From Rhododendron vialii (Eukaryota; Streptophyta; Magnoliopsida; Ericales; Ericaceae): a stretch of DNA of 64,000 nucleotides. The notes under the pieces are model-generated. The model worked only from the letters and a program-made list of their open reading frames with translations, searched no databases and was not told the DNA's origin. The stretch's first letter is position 1. Each line of letters starts with the position of its first letter. The stretch is taken from positions 4,713,501-4,777,500 of the forward strand of contig NC_080569.1 of NCBI RefSeq assembly GCF_030253575.1. Reading direction: 5' to 3'. Shown in pieces: positions 24,974 through 42,789 of this stretch. The translations under genes and the position numbers were made by a program.

Positions 24974-27900
24974 AAGTTTTAAAATGTTTTTTTTGTAATG
25001 TTTGAGATTGAGAGAGAGGGAGGGAGGATAAGTTATGTTTTAGTTAATGCCAAGTAAGCTTTGAATTGCTGTTATATGCTAGATATTTAAGAAAGCAATA
25101 TGTTACTGTCTTTGGTCTTCTACATCTTTTCCCAAAGCAGCAATTTCATGCATAATTTAAGTTTTGTTGGGCCGTGCGGTTTCACCTGGTCTAATCAAAA
25201 CTATTACCACGTATAGGATTTATCTTTTTTGGTGTCCATGCAGCTGGAGGAGCGTTTATCTTGTGTTTCAGTCCCCTCTGCTGAAACCTTAAGAGGGGAA
25301 GATATTTTTCAAATATCAATCGTCCCTATTTTTGTATGGGGAAAAGATTCAAGCTGTTGGGGTTTGTCCCACATCGGTTAATTATTTCCTCCAAAATTAG
25401 TATATGAGCCTGGGCGGCCTCCCCACTCATTGCCAATTGATTTTGTTTTGGATGCTTTAACATGGTATCAGAGCTAGGGTTTCAGAGAATTTGTTTCCCC
25501 TTGTTTGTGCCGTAAGTGCACCGTTGTTTGTTGTGATTCATGTGTTATGGATCGTTTGTTTACCTTTCTATGTGTGAGTCGGGGATCGCATGTGAAGGGG
25601 AGTGTTGGAGTTTGACCCACATCCGTTAATTATTTCCTCCAAAATTAGTATATGAGCCTGGGCGTCCTCTCCACTCATTGCTACTCGGTTTTGAGTTGGA
25701 TGCTTTAGCACAAGCATTCTGAGGCCATCATGGCTTCTTTTAGCATTCGGAATTTTATATTTAGCGAAATTTGGTTTTTAGCCTTGCAATATTTAACACC
25801 TGTATAGGTTGTATATGCGATATTCCTGTTGTTTGAACCCTGCTTAAAGCTAAAGCATATTATGTAGATGAAGGTCCAGCAGGTAGTTTGTGCTATTTAT
25901 ATTGTGGTGCCTAATCCCTTGGAATGAATCGAGCTTGAATTTTAGATCAAATCCAGTGGTGGATAAGTCCTTGATGCTTCTTTGTTGTTCCTGATCTCTG
26001 AAAGCTCTTTTAAACTTTTCTCTTCTATTTTTGCTAGGCTTGTCACCTATTGAGCTTTCTGTCTAAAGAGCTCTTGGGAGATTTTGAAGCGTGTGCGGAA
26101 ACATTCATTCCGGTAAGTACACCGTTTTCGTTGCTGATAATTGGGTTATGCTCAAACATTTTCCTGACAGTGATCTGACCTGCAGGTCCTTTTCAAGCTT
26201 GTTGTGATAACTGTCCTTGTAATTGCAGAGTCTGCCGATAATTGCATTAAAACGGTATTGTTTAGCTCATCAGAGTTTATCAGGTGTATTCCGTCATGGA
26301 AATTCTTCCTTTGTTAATTGTAATATGGTTGATTTTCTAGATGTTGCGAAACTGCAAAGTGGCTCGTGTTATTCCTCGTATAGCTGATTGTGCTAAGAAT
26401 GACCGTAATGCAGTACTTCGTGCTAGGTATGATTCTGCTTCTTATGCAGCTTCTACCAGCTTTTGTCATTGTTTCAGTCAACCTTTTCTTTTCCTCTTAT
26501 AATTGCAGGTGCTGTGAGTATGCCCTTTTAGTTCTAGAATACTGGGCTGATGCACCTGAAATACAACGGGCAGCTGACCTTTATGAAGACCTTATAAGGT
26601 GTTGTGTTGCAGATGCAATGAGTGAGGTATTTGATGTCAGGGATTCTTCCCTTTTCCCCCATGATGTGTAGACAAAACATGTTTGTTTCATTTTGGTTCT
26701 GAGTCTTCCGATGTGGATATCGGTTAATATTACTCCCTCCGTCCGTGTTTGTTAGTCCATTTTAGGGAACATCATGATTGCTTTGTACAATTCTTGTCTT
26801 TCCAAGTTTACCCTTCAATCAATTAATTCAATATTTGAATACAAGGGTAAAAGAGTACAATTGACACAATTTGCTCATTGACTTTCAAACATGGACAAAC
26901 ATTGAGGGACGGAAAAAAGTATGTTTGTGGACTAACAAACACAGACGGAGGAAGTATCATACTTGCACACTGGGTGCCAAATATGCACACTTTTGTTTGT
27001 TTATTTTGGCTACAAAGATGTGGATCTCCTTATGATCTGCACCACCTGCTGCTCCGAATGTGCCCAATTTGAGATTAAAATTATGTGGCGCACCACGAGC
27101 TCTGCACACTGAAAAGATGTGCACACTTTGTCTGACCTCAAAATATTGGTGGGCGTTCCCCATGAAGGAGATCTAGTCTCAAATTTTTGTTGGACAATGA
27201 GACGTTTTAACTCAAATTCTAAAGTTACTTTCTTTCCCCTTTTTCCTTGGTTGGGAATAAACTTCTGTTAATACTTATACAGCAACACGGTGAATGAACA
27301 ATTCTTATGAGACCTGGTCATGGCCACAAAAGAGGAACCTGAACTCCTCTAGGCCACTTGTGCTCTGTCCTGAGGAACTACCTGCCTAGAAGCTCCTCGG
27401 TTTATGACTTCTTAATTCACCCCTACACACAACCAAAACCCCCAACTTTCAGCAAGTTGTTTAAGTTATTGATTCCTTCAGAAATGAATGAGTGTGTTTG
27501 GTTGTTAAATCGTTATGGTAACTATGCGACCAGAGGAATGGGTGTAGGTGTGCGGGTTCAAACTGTTGGTTTACCTTGTGTTACAAGTTGAATCATTTCT
27601 TCTCCCGTACAAAAGTGGGTGGAATTTCACAAGATATTGTATGATCCTTTACCTAGTTCTGCTCTGGACAATCGAGTAGCCCAACATGAAAGTAGAGTCA
27701 ATAGACAAACTAACAGGATATGAAACTGTCCAAAGTGATTCTTCATCCACGTGATTTCATGCATTTATAGAATATGCCTTTTCCCTCTTGGATTATTGCC
27801 ATCTATCTTTTCTTTCTTTCTTTGTTTGGGCGTCCTAAGGGTACCCCGGTTTTACTACATTCCTGAACTTGTCAGTAAAGTAATATTTTTGTGGTATTAG

Positions 27901-30900
27901 TCATTTCTTTTTCATGTGCTTTTGAGAAGCATGTCCTTTCTTGGTGGGAATGTCTCGAGGGTTCACCAATCTACTTGACACATTAAATTCGACAGGTTCG
28001 AGCAACTGCAAGAACATGCTATAGGCTGTTTGCAAAAACATGGCCTGAGCGTTCTCGGAGACTATTTTCAACATTTGATCCTGTTATTCAAAGGGTAATT
28101 TATGTTTCTCTTTCTTCCCATCTTTTACCTTCTGCATCCCATTGCAAAATTAGATTATCGCATTGCGATTCGTGAAATAAGTGACATGGTCATGCTCTTG
28201 CAGGTAATAAATGACGAGGATGGGGGAATGCATAGACGACATGCTTCTCCTTCCGTGCGTGAGAGAAGTTCACAAATGTCTTTTACCCCACAAACACACG
28301 CCCCTTCTAATCTTGCTGGATATGGAACTTCAGCTATTGTTGCAATGGACAGAAATTCAAGTCTGACCGCTGGTACATCCCTCTCTTCTGGGCTACTGTT
28401 CTCCCAGGCAAAACCGGTAGGTAAAGGAACAGAAAGAAGCCTGGAAAGTGTGCTGCACGCAAGCCAACAGAAGGTGACTGCTATTGAAAGCTTGCTTAGA
28501 GGTTTACATGCATCTGACAAGTATAATCCTTCTCTCAGATCATCCAGTTTGGACCTAGGTATTGTACTAACTTTTCCAAGTGAATGTTGTTTCCATAACA
28601 TAATTAACATATATTTGTCTTCTATACCTGTTGAATGGCTAAATTTCTTGCTTTTCTTCCCCTAGTGCAGGAGTTGACCCTCCATCATCCCGTGATCCAC
28701 CGTTCCCTCTTGCTGTTCCTGCTTCAAAAAATATTGCAACCTCTCTAGGGCTTGATACAACTGTAACTGGCGTGCCTAAAGCCAGTAATCGCAATGGTGG
28801 CTTGGCTTTGTCTGATATCATCACTCAGATTCAGGCTTCCAAAGAAGCTGCTAAATTTTCATATCATAGTACTGAGGGAGCTGAGCCTTTGTCTAGCCTG
28901 TCATCCTACTCTGCTAAGAGAGCTTCTGAAAAGCTTCAAGAAAGAGGTTCTGTTGAAGCAAACGCTGATGCTAGAGAAGCCAGGCGATTTATGAACTTGC
29001 AAGTTGAGAGGCAATACTCAGACACCTCATACAGAGATGCAAATTTCAGGGATTCACATAACAGTTATGTTCCCAATTTCCAGAGGCCACTTTTGAGAAA
29101 GAATGCTTCCGCAAGAGTGTCTGCTACCAGAAGGAGTTTTGATGATAGCCAGCTGTCATTTGGGGAAATGTCAAGCTATGTGGATGGTCCAGCTTCTCTC
29201 AATGAAGCTCTGAGTGAGGGACTCAGTCCGAGTTCGGACTGGAATGCTAGGGTTGCTGCATTTAATTATCTCCATTCTTTGCTGCAGCAAGGTCCGAGAG
29301 GTATTCAAGAAGTTACACAAAATTTTGAGAAGGTGATGAAGTTGTTTTTCCAGCACTTGGATGATCCCCACCATAAAGTTGCCCAAGCATCTCTTTCAAC
29401 ACTGGCAGATATTATTCCCACTTGCAAAAAGCCCTTTGAAAGTTATATGGAGAGGATCATGCCTCATGTTTTCTCAAGGTTAATTGATCCAAAGGAATTA
29501 GTAAGGCAACCTTGCTCAACGACATTGGAAATTGTCAGCAAGACTTATGGCATTGATTCTCTTTTACCAGCATTGCTTCGGTCACTGGATGAGCAACGGT
29601 CGCCGAAGGCAAAACTGGCTGTCATTGAATTTGCCATTAGTTCCTTCAACAAGCATGCAATGAATTCTGAAGGCTCTGGAAATGGTGGCATTTTGAAGTT
29701 GTGGCTTGCTAAATTGACACCATTAGTCTATGACAAGAATACGAAACTGAAGGATGCAGCTGTTAAGTGCATTATATCAGTTTACTCCCACTTTGACTCA
29801 GTGGCGGTCTTGAATTACATTCTTAGTCTATCAGTTGAAGAACAAAATTCCTTGAGACGATCCCTTAAGCAGAAAACGCCTCGTATAGAAGTGGACTTGA
29901 TGAATTTTGTGCAGAACAAGAAAGAGCGACAGCGTCCCAAGTCGTCTTATGATCCATCTGACGTTGTTGGAACATCTTCTGAAGAAGGATACATTGGAAT
30001 TTCAAGGCAAAACCACTTATTTGGAAGGTACTCTGGTGGTTCTATTGACAGTGATGGTGGCAGGAAGTGGAGTTCCGCACAAGAGTCAACGCCCGTCACA
30101 GGTTCAATTGGTCAAGATGTGTCTGATCAAACCCAAGAGCACTTGTATTTGGGTCTTGGGGCTGGTGTCAACAGTGAGGTTCTCAGTACCAAAACCAAGG
30201 ACCTCAAGTATACTGCCAGCAGCATGGACAGCAGCGTAAATCTGGAGGCATCTTCCACTCCGCGATTGGATGTTAATGGACTAATGAGGTATGACAACCA
30301 ATCGGTCACTGTTGGCATCAAGCATGATAATGATGCTCCAACTGAGTTGGACCTTAATCATTCAAAACTTGAGGCTTTGAAAATTAACTCTACTCCAGAC
30401 ATAGGTCTAAGCATTCCTCAACTTCTTCACCTGGTAAGTTCTTTGTTGTGAAAGTTTACCATCACATCTTTTGCTATATATGCTGTATTGACTTACTGTT
30501 TTACAACTGGAAATGAGATAAAACATTGCTGCACCCTTTCTTTTTTGGTAGATTTGCAATGGGAACGATGAAAGCCCTTCTGCTAGCAAGCGCAGTGCTC
30601 TTCAGCAGTTGATTGAAACTTCTATTGCCAATGATCCATCCATTTGGTCTAAGGTAGGATGAGTTTCTACATCCAAATCCTCTGTTCCCATGTGTCGACC
30701 AAGAAGCACAAAAAATATGTTGCATGCGTTCTGGTTGAAGAAAATTGGACATCTGTTTGTTTCCATTTTCTTCTATTATTTCAGCTGTGATTCTTAAAGT
30801 GTTTAACTAGTTTATTCGCTAGTGGTTTGCGTGTAGTGTATGTTGGATGATACTCTTTGGAACTACATTGCTTCATTTATGTATGGAGTTGAGTATCAAA

Positions 30901-33900
30901 CTGTGGTTACTTGGATTATATTTTATCTCAAAATTGACATGATTCTTATTTCTTTGCAGTACTTCAATCAGATTTTGACAGTTGTTCTTGAGGTTTTGGA
31001 TGATTCTGAATCATCAATCCGTGAACTTGCTCTTTTGCTAATAAGTGAAATGCTCAAAAATCAGGTTTGCTTGATATCTTTCTTGTGGTCCATTTTGTGG
31101 ATGACTTTCTGATTGTTTTCGTCTGATTGGTGTTATCATCTTCAACCCAACAGAAACGGTGAAAACGAAAGGGAAAGTAGTGTACCTTTCAGCATTACAC
31201 GTGTTTGTTGTCGTTATTTTCATGTCTATTCTTTACATAGTTTGTGTTGTGATATTTTAGTAACATGTTTCCAGGGAGATGCCATGGAGGATTCTGTGGA
31301 GATTGTAATTGAAAAACTGCTTCATGTTGCAAAAGACATTGTTCCAAAAGTAACCTTCTTTAGCTGAGCTACTTCATTTCCGGTTATCACTTTCTTTCTC
31401 AATGTCTCATGGTAGGGAATTTCCAATTCAGGTGGCAAATGAAGCAGAACATTGTTTGGCAATTGTGTTGTCTCAGTATGAGCCATTCAGATGTCTAACT
31501 GTAAGTGGTCCTTAATTCCAATTTACTGTCCGAAGGCCCGAATGCGGTGTAATCTCGTTTCAGTGGGCATTTATGTTCACCCTCATTACTCCTGTTTACT
31601 TCAATTGCAGGTTATTGTCCCTTTATTGGTTACTGAAGATGAGAAAACTCTTGTTAGTTGCGTAAATTGTTTAACAAAGGTACTTCTTTTGGAATTTTTT
31701 TTTTGTGGCAATATGATACTTGGATGTTCTGTATTCTCTTTTTCTGGTTTGCTGATGACAATAAAAATCCTCTTTCTTATAGATATCACCTGCTTGTTAA
31801 AAGTTTTATTGGTGTGGCTGAGCAGTTATTTGTAACTAGTACTAACCGGCTGATGCCGTACTTAACAGTGGTTTATCATAAACAACTCCAATGTTTTCTG
31901 AGATTCTCCCTACTCGAGGTGGTTAGTGTCTGCTGCAATACTTTTGTTGATGTTTGCAATTGATAATAACCATTACAGTGTAGATGTGGCACACAATTTG
32001 TTAATAGTTGCAGTGTTCTAAATGGCGGCCGCCTAGGCGCTTGGAGGTGCCCTGCCGCCACGCCAATACCCCTTGGCATTTGATTTGGCGCCCAGGGAGG
32101 TTTGGCGGTGTTTGGCGGCCGGGCGGCCTTGGCGGCGTCATCGGCGTCTTTGGAGGCCTTTGGCGGCCTAAAATGTATAGTATTAAACTAGGGGAATGCT
32201 AGGTACAAAGAAAACTTACCTCGAAAGTACCCCGAAAACAGCAATCAATGGTTGAGAATCACTTTGATGATTATGTCACACACATCAAAGTGAATCTCAA
32301 CCACTAATTGATCTTTTCGGGGTACTTTCGGGGTAAATTTTCTTTATCCCTAGTATTTCTGATTAAACTAATGGAGATCAAGTTTTGGAAGGGTATGGAG
32401 GAGAAGAGTTAAAGGACGGAGATGAACTTTGAACTTGGCATTAGGGATCTCTGATCTCGTTTATTTCTACTTATTGTCTTATTCAACTTATTTGCTAGTT
32501 GCTACTACTTAATTTCATTTGGGTTTGTACATTAAACTTTGCATTATGGTTATGTAGAACTTTGAACTTGCATTATGGATACATAGAATATAGTTTGATT
32601 GGATAATGGTTTGTTAAAAAAAAAAAAAAAAAAAAAACGCCGAATTGCTTGGCGCTGCCTAGGCGGCTTGGCGCTTGGAGGTGGGTCTCCGCTCTACTAG
32701 CGCCAAGCGCCATTTAGAACATTGAATAGTTGACAGCCTGATTATGTGAATATATAAATGCTCATTTATGGGATCACTTTAAAGGTGCACTTATAGAAAT
32801 GGTGATCCAGGGCGAGATTGAAATAAGGCTAAGTATAATCAAACACAAGAGAAAGGGGCTGTTTTTTTGGGCTGTGAACAGTAGACGTGAACAGTAATTT
32901 GTAAGAAGAAGGAGACGAACGGTTAGAGAAGGATAGGTCTAGGCATCACACCTAGAAAACCCAAGGCATCACACCTAGGGGCTCTTTAGCATCACACCAA
33001 AGAGATGATTGCATTGCACAATCAAAGAGCTTGAAAGCTACTCAATTTTTCGTTCATTCAATCATGATTTGTCACAAGGCTTACAATATTATTTATATCA
33101 ATTTCAACTTGACTCTAGAACTTCCCAAAATTAATAACCTTTAACCAACTTTAGACTCCCAAAGAAACATTGAATATAGACTCTTTGACTGCGTTAATGA
33201 CATGGAAAAACCAAGAGCCCATTCGTTTTGAGATTTTGGATTTGGATTTATAGGTAATGAGTGTAGAGAGAAATAGAGTAATGATTGAAAATAGAGGCAA
33301 TGATTGGGGAGAGAGAGAGAGAAAAATGAGAGTAATAATTGAAGAGAAATAGGGCAATGATTAGAAGCCTAAACCCTTAAATGGATGGGGTCCAAATGAC
33401 TCATTGATCAACTAATTGGCTCTTCGATTACATTTAACATTAATGACATGGAAAAACCAAATGACTCTTTGATCAATTAATTGACTGTAAAGACTTTGAG
33501 TAGAATTTAAAGAGACATTTTGACTTGACTAGAACCCAAAAGACACTTCTAAAATCCAACCCATGTCTGGCCAATGTCCCAAGTTGGCCCTATTCATCCT
33601 ACATGTGCCAGATTAAGGCTTGGGCATTAGAGCCATCTAGTCCATAAGGCCATAACTTCCAACTATGTGAAATTACCAAATTCCCGTGACCTCTTTGTAT
33701 GGACCGGATCAAATGGAATCTGTAGGAAGTTATTGGCGTGTTCACAAATGTTGGGGTTGTTACTCCGCGAGTTAAGTAACTGGAGTTGCTTGTAATTAGA
33801 AGTTTATTTCCTCGTTTTTGTACTGATTTGCTTTTTTTCCCCCTTATTTTTCATAAGTTAAAAAATGAATGATATTAGCTTTTCTATTCATTTACATTTG

Positions 33901-35345
33901 GTTCAATGACCTTTCTTATGAAACTGTTTGTATAATCTACCAGTCCTGCTTGATATTGGCTGCCATCATTGTTCCTGGGCATCATTTCACCATGTAATCT
34001 CTTGGGAATCTTTTGGTGCTGCATAATATTGTGTCTCCGACTCTCCGGTTACTCCTACTATTTCATTTTGTTTTACCGTTGAAATGCAATGACAAACTAT
34101 CATCAGATGGAAAACTGGGTGACGGCTGAGGGATACCCCGAAGACAAGAAGCTTTTAGAAAAAGAAGAATAGGAAAAAGTAGAATAGAGACGTCAAAATG
34201 AGATTGTTACCACCAACAAGAAGATTCCTTTGTATTGTGTTCTATCCAAAAAGTGGAGTTTACGTTAGCTGAGAATTGAGTGGTTTTTTAAGCGAAATTT
34301 TTGTGTCAGAATTCTCATTCCGCCTTTCCTTTTGGAAAAACCTTAAAACTTTCACTGTTTGTGTAATAGTCCTCCCTATCTTTGTTTTCAGCTCGTTGGC
34401 AGGCTCTCCCAAGAGGAACTGATGGCTCAGTTACCATCATTTTTGCCGGCCCTTTTTGAGGCATTTGGAAACCAGAGTGCTGATGTTCGCAAGGTAAATA
34501 GCACTCCACTACTACCTTTTGAAAGTTATTTCAAGATTTAATGGCCAGATTATTGTCGAGGTTGAAGTTTTGTCGCATGCTTGGATTGTATTGAAAAAAA
34601 CCATGTTTAGGAATATGGCATCAGAAACTAAGATGGCTCCTCATGAGAAGTTTTATGCCTGATGTTCACCTACATGCGTGAAGATTGCAATTTTTTATTT
34701 TTATTTTGGAATAGTAACTTTATTAAGAAACCAACCAAAGGATCAAGAAGATAGCCTTGAGAGTACAACCAAGATGCCCAAAACTAACTGGGCAAAACAG
34801 ACCTTACAGAAACAAAAACATTACATCCACAAACTACATAGTCCAAAAGACTGTCAAGAAACAAGAGCCCTAACATTGCATCGCAACTTCTACCTACTGA
34901 TGCTTTGTGTGTTGCTTCAATGGGGAAACGTAGCCCTTATAACTGGCACACAGTTTAGCAGCTTTAGCCTCATGTGTTGACAACCACTTAAGAGTTTTGT
35001 TTTTCTGGTTCTCCTCGATTTGCGATCCAAACTGGCTAATCCCTTGTGCCCTTAATGTAGATTTACTGAAGATGCATTAATGTTTTATACTAACTTGCAT
35101 ATGTTTTAAGTATTGCCTTATATCTAGTGTTCTGTTAACCATCTCTTGCTTCTCTATTTTGACTTGATTTCCTGGCTTTACAGACTGTTGTTTTCTGTCT
35201 GGTGGACATCTATATCATGCTTGGTAAATCATTCCTGCCGTACTTGGAGGGGCTTAATAGTACTCAACTGCGGTTAGTGACCATCTATGCTAACCGGATC
35301 TCACAGGCCAGGTCAGGTACTGCAATAGATGTTAACCATGATTAA
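20264..35345 (+). CDS. CLASP: CLIP-associated protein (CLASP), microtubule-associated, 1432 aa, 21 exons
   Basis: Exons: 20264-20596, 21904-22059, 22176-22238, 23307-23375, 23564-23732, 24433-24594, 24821-24918, 26038-26112, 26186-26254, 26341-26426, 26509-26626, 27996-28094, 28204-28558, 28671-30433, 30552-30653, 30960-31064, 31275-31349, 31432-31500, 31611-31679, 34392-34493, 35184-35345. All phases close (4299 nt). Arabidopsis CLASP is about 1440 residues, so the gene is full length. It starts MEEALEMARSKDTKERMAGV (TOG/HEAT repeats, ~1-230). A CLASP_N-type TOG spans ~265-500 (ELTREFDKITSTLVPEKDWS), then a Ser-rich basic linker ~510-770. A further TOG lies at ~790-1000 (LSPSSDWNARVAAFNYLHSL), and C-terminal HEAT repeats end in TIYANRISQARSGTAIDVNHD. 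Plant CLASP binds cortical microtubules and, in Arabidopsis, affects microtubule stability and anchoring, cell expansion and division. Large TE-filled introns (1, 7, 11 and the 2.7 kb intron 19) make up most of the length. Confidence 0.95.
21072..21520. mobile_element. Tourist-like (PIF/Harbinger) MITE in CLASP intron 1
   Basis: A 449-bp element with terminal inverted repeats GAGCAACTCCAATGGGGG (left) and GAGCAAGTCCAATGGGGGG (complement of the right end). It is flanked by the 3-bp direct repeat TTA (21069-21071 and 21521-21523). A TTA/TAA target site with this G-rich TIR fits PIF/Harbinger-derived MITEs. Inside, the CCATCCCC motif recurs several times near the right end. Non-coding. Confidence 0.8.
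23770..23900 (+). repeat. Tandem repeat, unit about 35 bp, in CLASP intron 5
   Basis: The unit TTCATGTGAATGAACCTAAT followed by GCGTACATCGAATAA is repeated about three times, with a diverged partial copy on each side. It begins near 23770 with GTGAATGAACCTAATGCGTA and decays after 23900. It lies immediately downstream of exon 5. Confidence 0.85.
24934..24972 (+). repeat. (TC)n microsatellite in CLASP intron 7
   Basis: About 39 bp of uninterrupted TC dinucleotides, starting 16 bp after the donor of exon 7. It could serve as a pyrimidine-rich intronic element but more likely is simple slippage DNA. Confidence 0.95.
25355..25710 (+). mobile_element. TRIM (terminal-repeat retrotransposon in miniature), complete, in CLASP intron 7
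   Basis: Two direct terminal repeats of 108 bp each (25355-25462 and 25603-25710) start TGTTGG and end CA. Directly after the 5' repeat is TGGTATCAGAGC (25463-25474), the standard plant primer-binding site complementary to initiator-type tRNA-Met. Just before the 3' repeat is the purine-rich tract GTGAAGGGGAG (25592-25602). The element is flanked by the 5-bp duplication CAAGC (25350-25354 and 25711-25715). The internal region is only about 140 bp with no coding sequence, as expected of a TRIM mobilised in trans. By eye the two repeats differ at about 12 of 108 positions, so the insertion is not recent. Confidence 0.95.
26733..26954. mobile_element. Stowaway MITE in CLASP intron 11
   Basis: A 222-bp element with the classical ends CTCCCTCCGTCCGTG (left) and CACAGACGGAGGAAG (right), flanked by the dinucleotide TA on both sides (26731-26732 and 26955-26956). 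The arms also pair further in (TTTGTTAGTCCA against TGGACTAACAAA). This is typical of Tc1/mariner-derived Stowaway elements. Confidence 0.92.
32011..32724. mobile_element. Non-autonomous hAT-type element (714 bp) in CLASP intron 19
   Basis: Terminal inverted repeats are CAGTGTTCTAAATGGCG (left) and CAATGTTCTAAATGGCG (complement of the right end). The element is flanked by a perfect 8-bp target-site duplication AATAGTTG (32003-32010 and 32725-32732). An 8-bp duplication with CA-starting TIRs is diagnostic of hAT elements. Both subterminal regions are rich in GGCGG/GCGCC-type motifs (GCCTAGGCGC, CTTGGAGGTG), which recur in inverted orientation, as in hAT subterminal binding arrays. No transposase frame is present. 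A long A run lies at about 32615-32637. Confidence 0.92.
32193..32358. mobile_element. Foldback MITE nested inside the hAT-type element
   Basis: A separate inverted repeat of about 166 bp lies in the centre of the hAT element. The left arm has AATGCTAGGTACAAAGAAAA and TCGAAAGTACCCCGAAAA. The complement of the right arm gives AATACTAGGGATAAAGAAAA and CCGAAAGTACCCCGAAAA. Inner parts also pair (GAGAATCACTTTGATG against CATCAAAGTGAATCTC). The GC character differs from the host element, which supports a later insertion. No clear duplication seen. Confidence 0.75.
34688..34985 (-). mobile_element. LINE-like 3' end in CLASP intron 20, antisense
   Basis: Read on the minus strand, this stretch has TGTTTTTGTTTCTGTAAGGT, then GGTTGTACTCTCAAGG, GGTTGGTTTCTTAATAAAG, and an A-rich tail (complement of TTTTTTATTTTTATTTT at 34691). 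This is the usual look of the 3' untranslated end of plant L1-type LINEs. No reverse transcriptase remains. The call rests on pattern only. Confidence 0.5.
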
Positions 35346-37102
35346 AAAAAAATTGGGTCTAGGGAACTCGATACAGTAACCATGATTAGATGGTTCAGTT
35401 GGGGGAAAATTGTGGGTGTCGGGAGTTGGTCTGGTAATTCATTGCTGTGTATTTGTATAGTGTGGAATGTGAGTTTGAAGGGTTGGTGTTCATTTTTGGC
35501 TGTTATTATTATTTTGTTGTATTCATTTTCATTTGTTTGGTTTGGAGTGAAGGGGGAGGCTTTTTGGTGGGAAGATATTATGTTGAACGATACTGTGCCC
35601 ATAATGAAATTAAAACTTTAAAATCACTTCTCTTTCTCTTATGCCGAAAAGGAAACAACTGTGGTTATAGAATCTGATCCATGTAGACAACGAATTTTGT
35701 ATTGCACTCATTGTGGGTTGTTCAACAGCCCTTGTCACTGTGAGATACTCTATTTGTGTAGCTTGTTATGTTGTGAATTTAGCAATTTTCTCTGTTAGTG
35801 ACAGCCCCTCTCTCTCTCTTTCCGGGCAATTTGTTGGAATCTCTCCCTGTTAGTACTTTATTTTGGAATGATATTGGTTTGGTTCGGAATCAATATCTGA
35901 TGAACTCTCTTCAGGAAAAATATGGTATATACCTGATGAACTGCAAAGGGTTACAAAACTATCAGATTACAACCAAAGTTCATCCCAGAATCTCTGGAAT
36001 CGGCTACCCTTGAGGTACTCAAAAAGCCCGAACAGCTGGGCTCGTCTGGCCCATAAAGAGTCCATTCCCTAATACTTGTCCCTCTTAAATCTGACCAGTG
36101 CGCCAGTAATTGGATGTAAGGTAAACAAGTCATGAAACTATGAAAGTAATTAAGGAACTCGAGCATGTCAAGTACAAAGTCGTCATAATTTGAAGTATCA
36201 ACTACTCCACAATTTGATTTGCAATGAACTTTCAACGAGCCAAACAGAGGTAAAATTTGAATGAAATTTCAATTTACAAGTCGATTTTGAATGAACTTCC
36301 GACAAGCCAAACATGTGTTTAATTTGTGATTGTTGGATGGGATTGTATGTTCGTTATTACGCAAACCCTACCGAGGATTTGAAACTATGGCTCTTTTTTG
36401 CCTTCCTAGCCCAACCAAGGATTCGAAACTCTTACGATTACGCCCAGAAGAGGGTTGCTATGCCTGGTCACTCCCTCCTCCGCTCTTTATACATTACAAG
36501 GAAAAAAGATTGAAACCAAAGAGAAACAAAACTGAAGACAAAATGGTAAAGCCCTTGTGCATACCACGGTATGTACTTTAAGGCACACACTTAGAGAGGG
36601 CAACAAAGTGAAGGATAGACTTGCAAACATGGGAGTTGACCAAGAAGCTCTGAAGTTAGCCGTTACGACGCCAGACATTTTTCTTGTCTTTCTTCTATTT
36701 CCCACATCGTCTCATCTGACGATATAATCCTACTCCCGGGGGCGGACACGCGAGGAGTGGCTTTCGAGAGAGTTTACTCATTTTTTCCTTTTCTGGTGTC
36801 ACAAAAAAAAAAAAAAAAAAGGAAACAAAACTGAAGCCCAATGGACCACACCCGATTAGGCCCAGTGCTCAGCCCAACCGGTCCAGCTTAGTAGATTTAC
36901 CGAAACACGAGTGCGTGTCGTTCGTCAATTGTACGTGGGAGTCACTCCAGCCGCCAAAACCCTAAACCCTGCAATCCCCTCTCCCCTTCTTCTAGACCCT
37001 TCTCTCTCTCCCCCGCTCCTCACTCTATTTATACTCTCTCTCTTCCCCCCTCCCCCAAGGGCCAAGGCATCCTCTTCCGTTTCACATTCCCCTAAGATCA
37101 TC

Positions 37103-37143
<41 letters not shown>

Positions 37144-37178
37144 GATTACCCTGCTTTACCAACTTCAGCACCATCACC
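35346..37178. other. Intergenic region between CLASP and CPN60
   Basis: Contains the CLASP 3' UTR (probably to about 35700) and AT-rich sequence without a gene. From about 36700 the sequence becomes the promoter and leader of the chaperonin gene. An A run lies at 36803-36820. Confidence 0.55.
36858..37142 (+). promoter_or_regulatory. Probable core promoter and leader of CPN60
   Basis: GGCCCA/GCCCA motifs (near 36834, 36858 and 36872) resemble site II elements common in promoters of plant mitochondrial and housekeeping genes. A TATA-like box TATTTATA lies at 37026-37033, 146 bp before the ATG. A (CT)n microsatellite at about 37110-37142 sits in the presumed 5' UTR. No heat-shock element was clear by eye. 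Assignment of function is inference from motif and position. Confidence 0.5.

Positions 37179-42789
<5,611 letters not shown>

Noticed and set aside
25355..25710. Cassandra-type TRIM carrying a 5S rRNA promoter
   Set aside because: The CCCACATCGG phrase recalls Cassandra, but the 108-bp repeats are too short and hold no recognisable 5S A-box/C-box block.
28155..28610. 151-residue minus-strand open frame opposite CLASP exon 13
   Set aside because: It is the antisense shadow of a well-supported exon.
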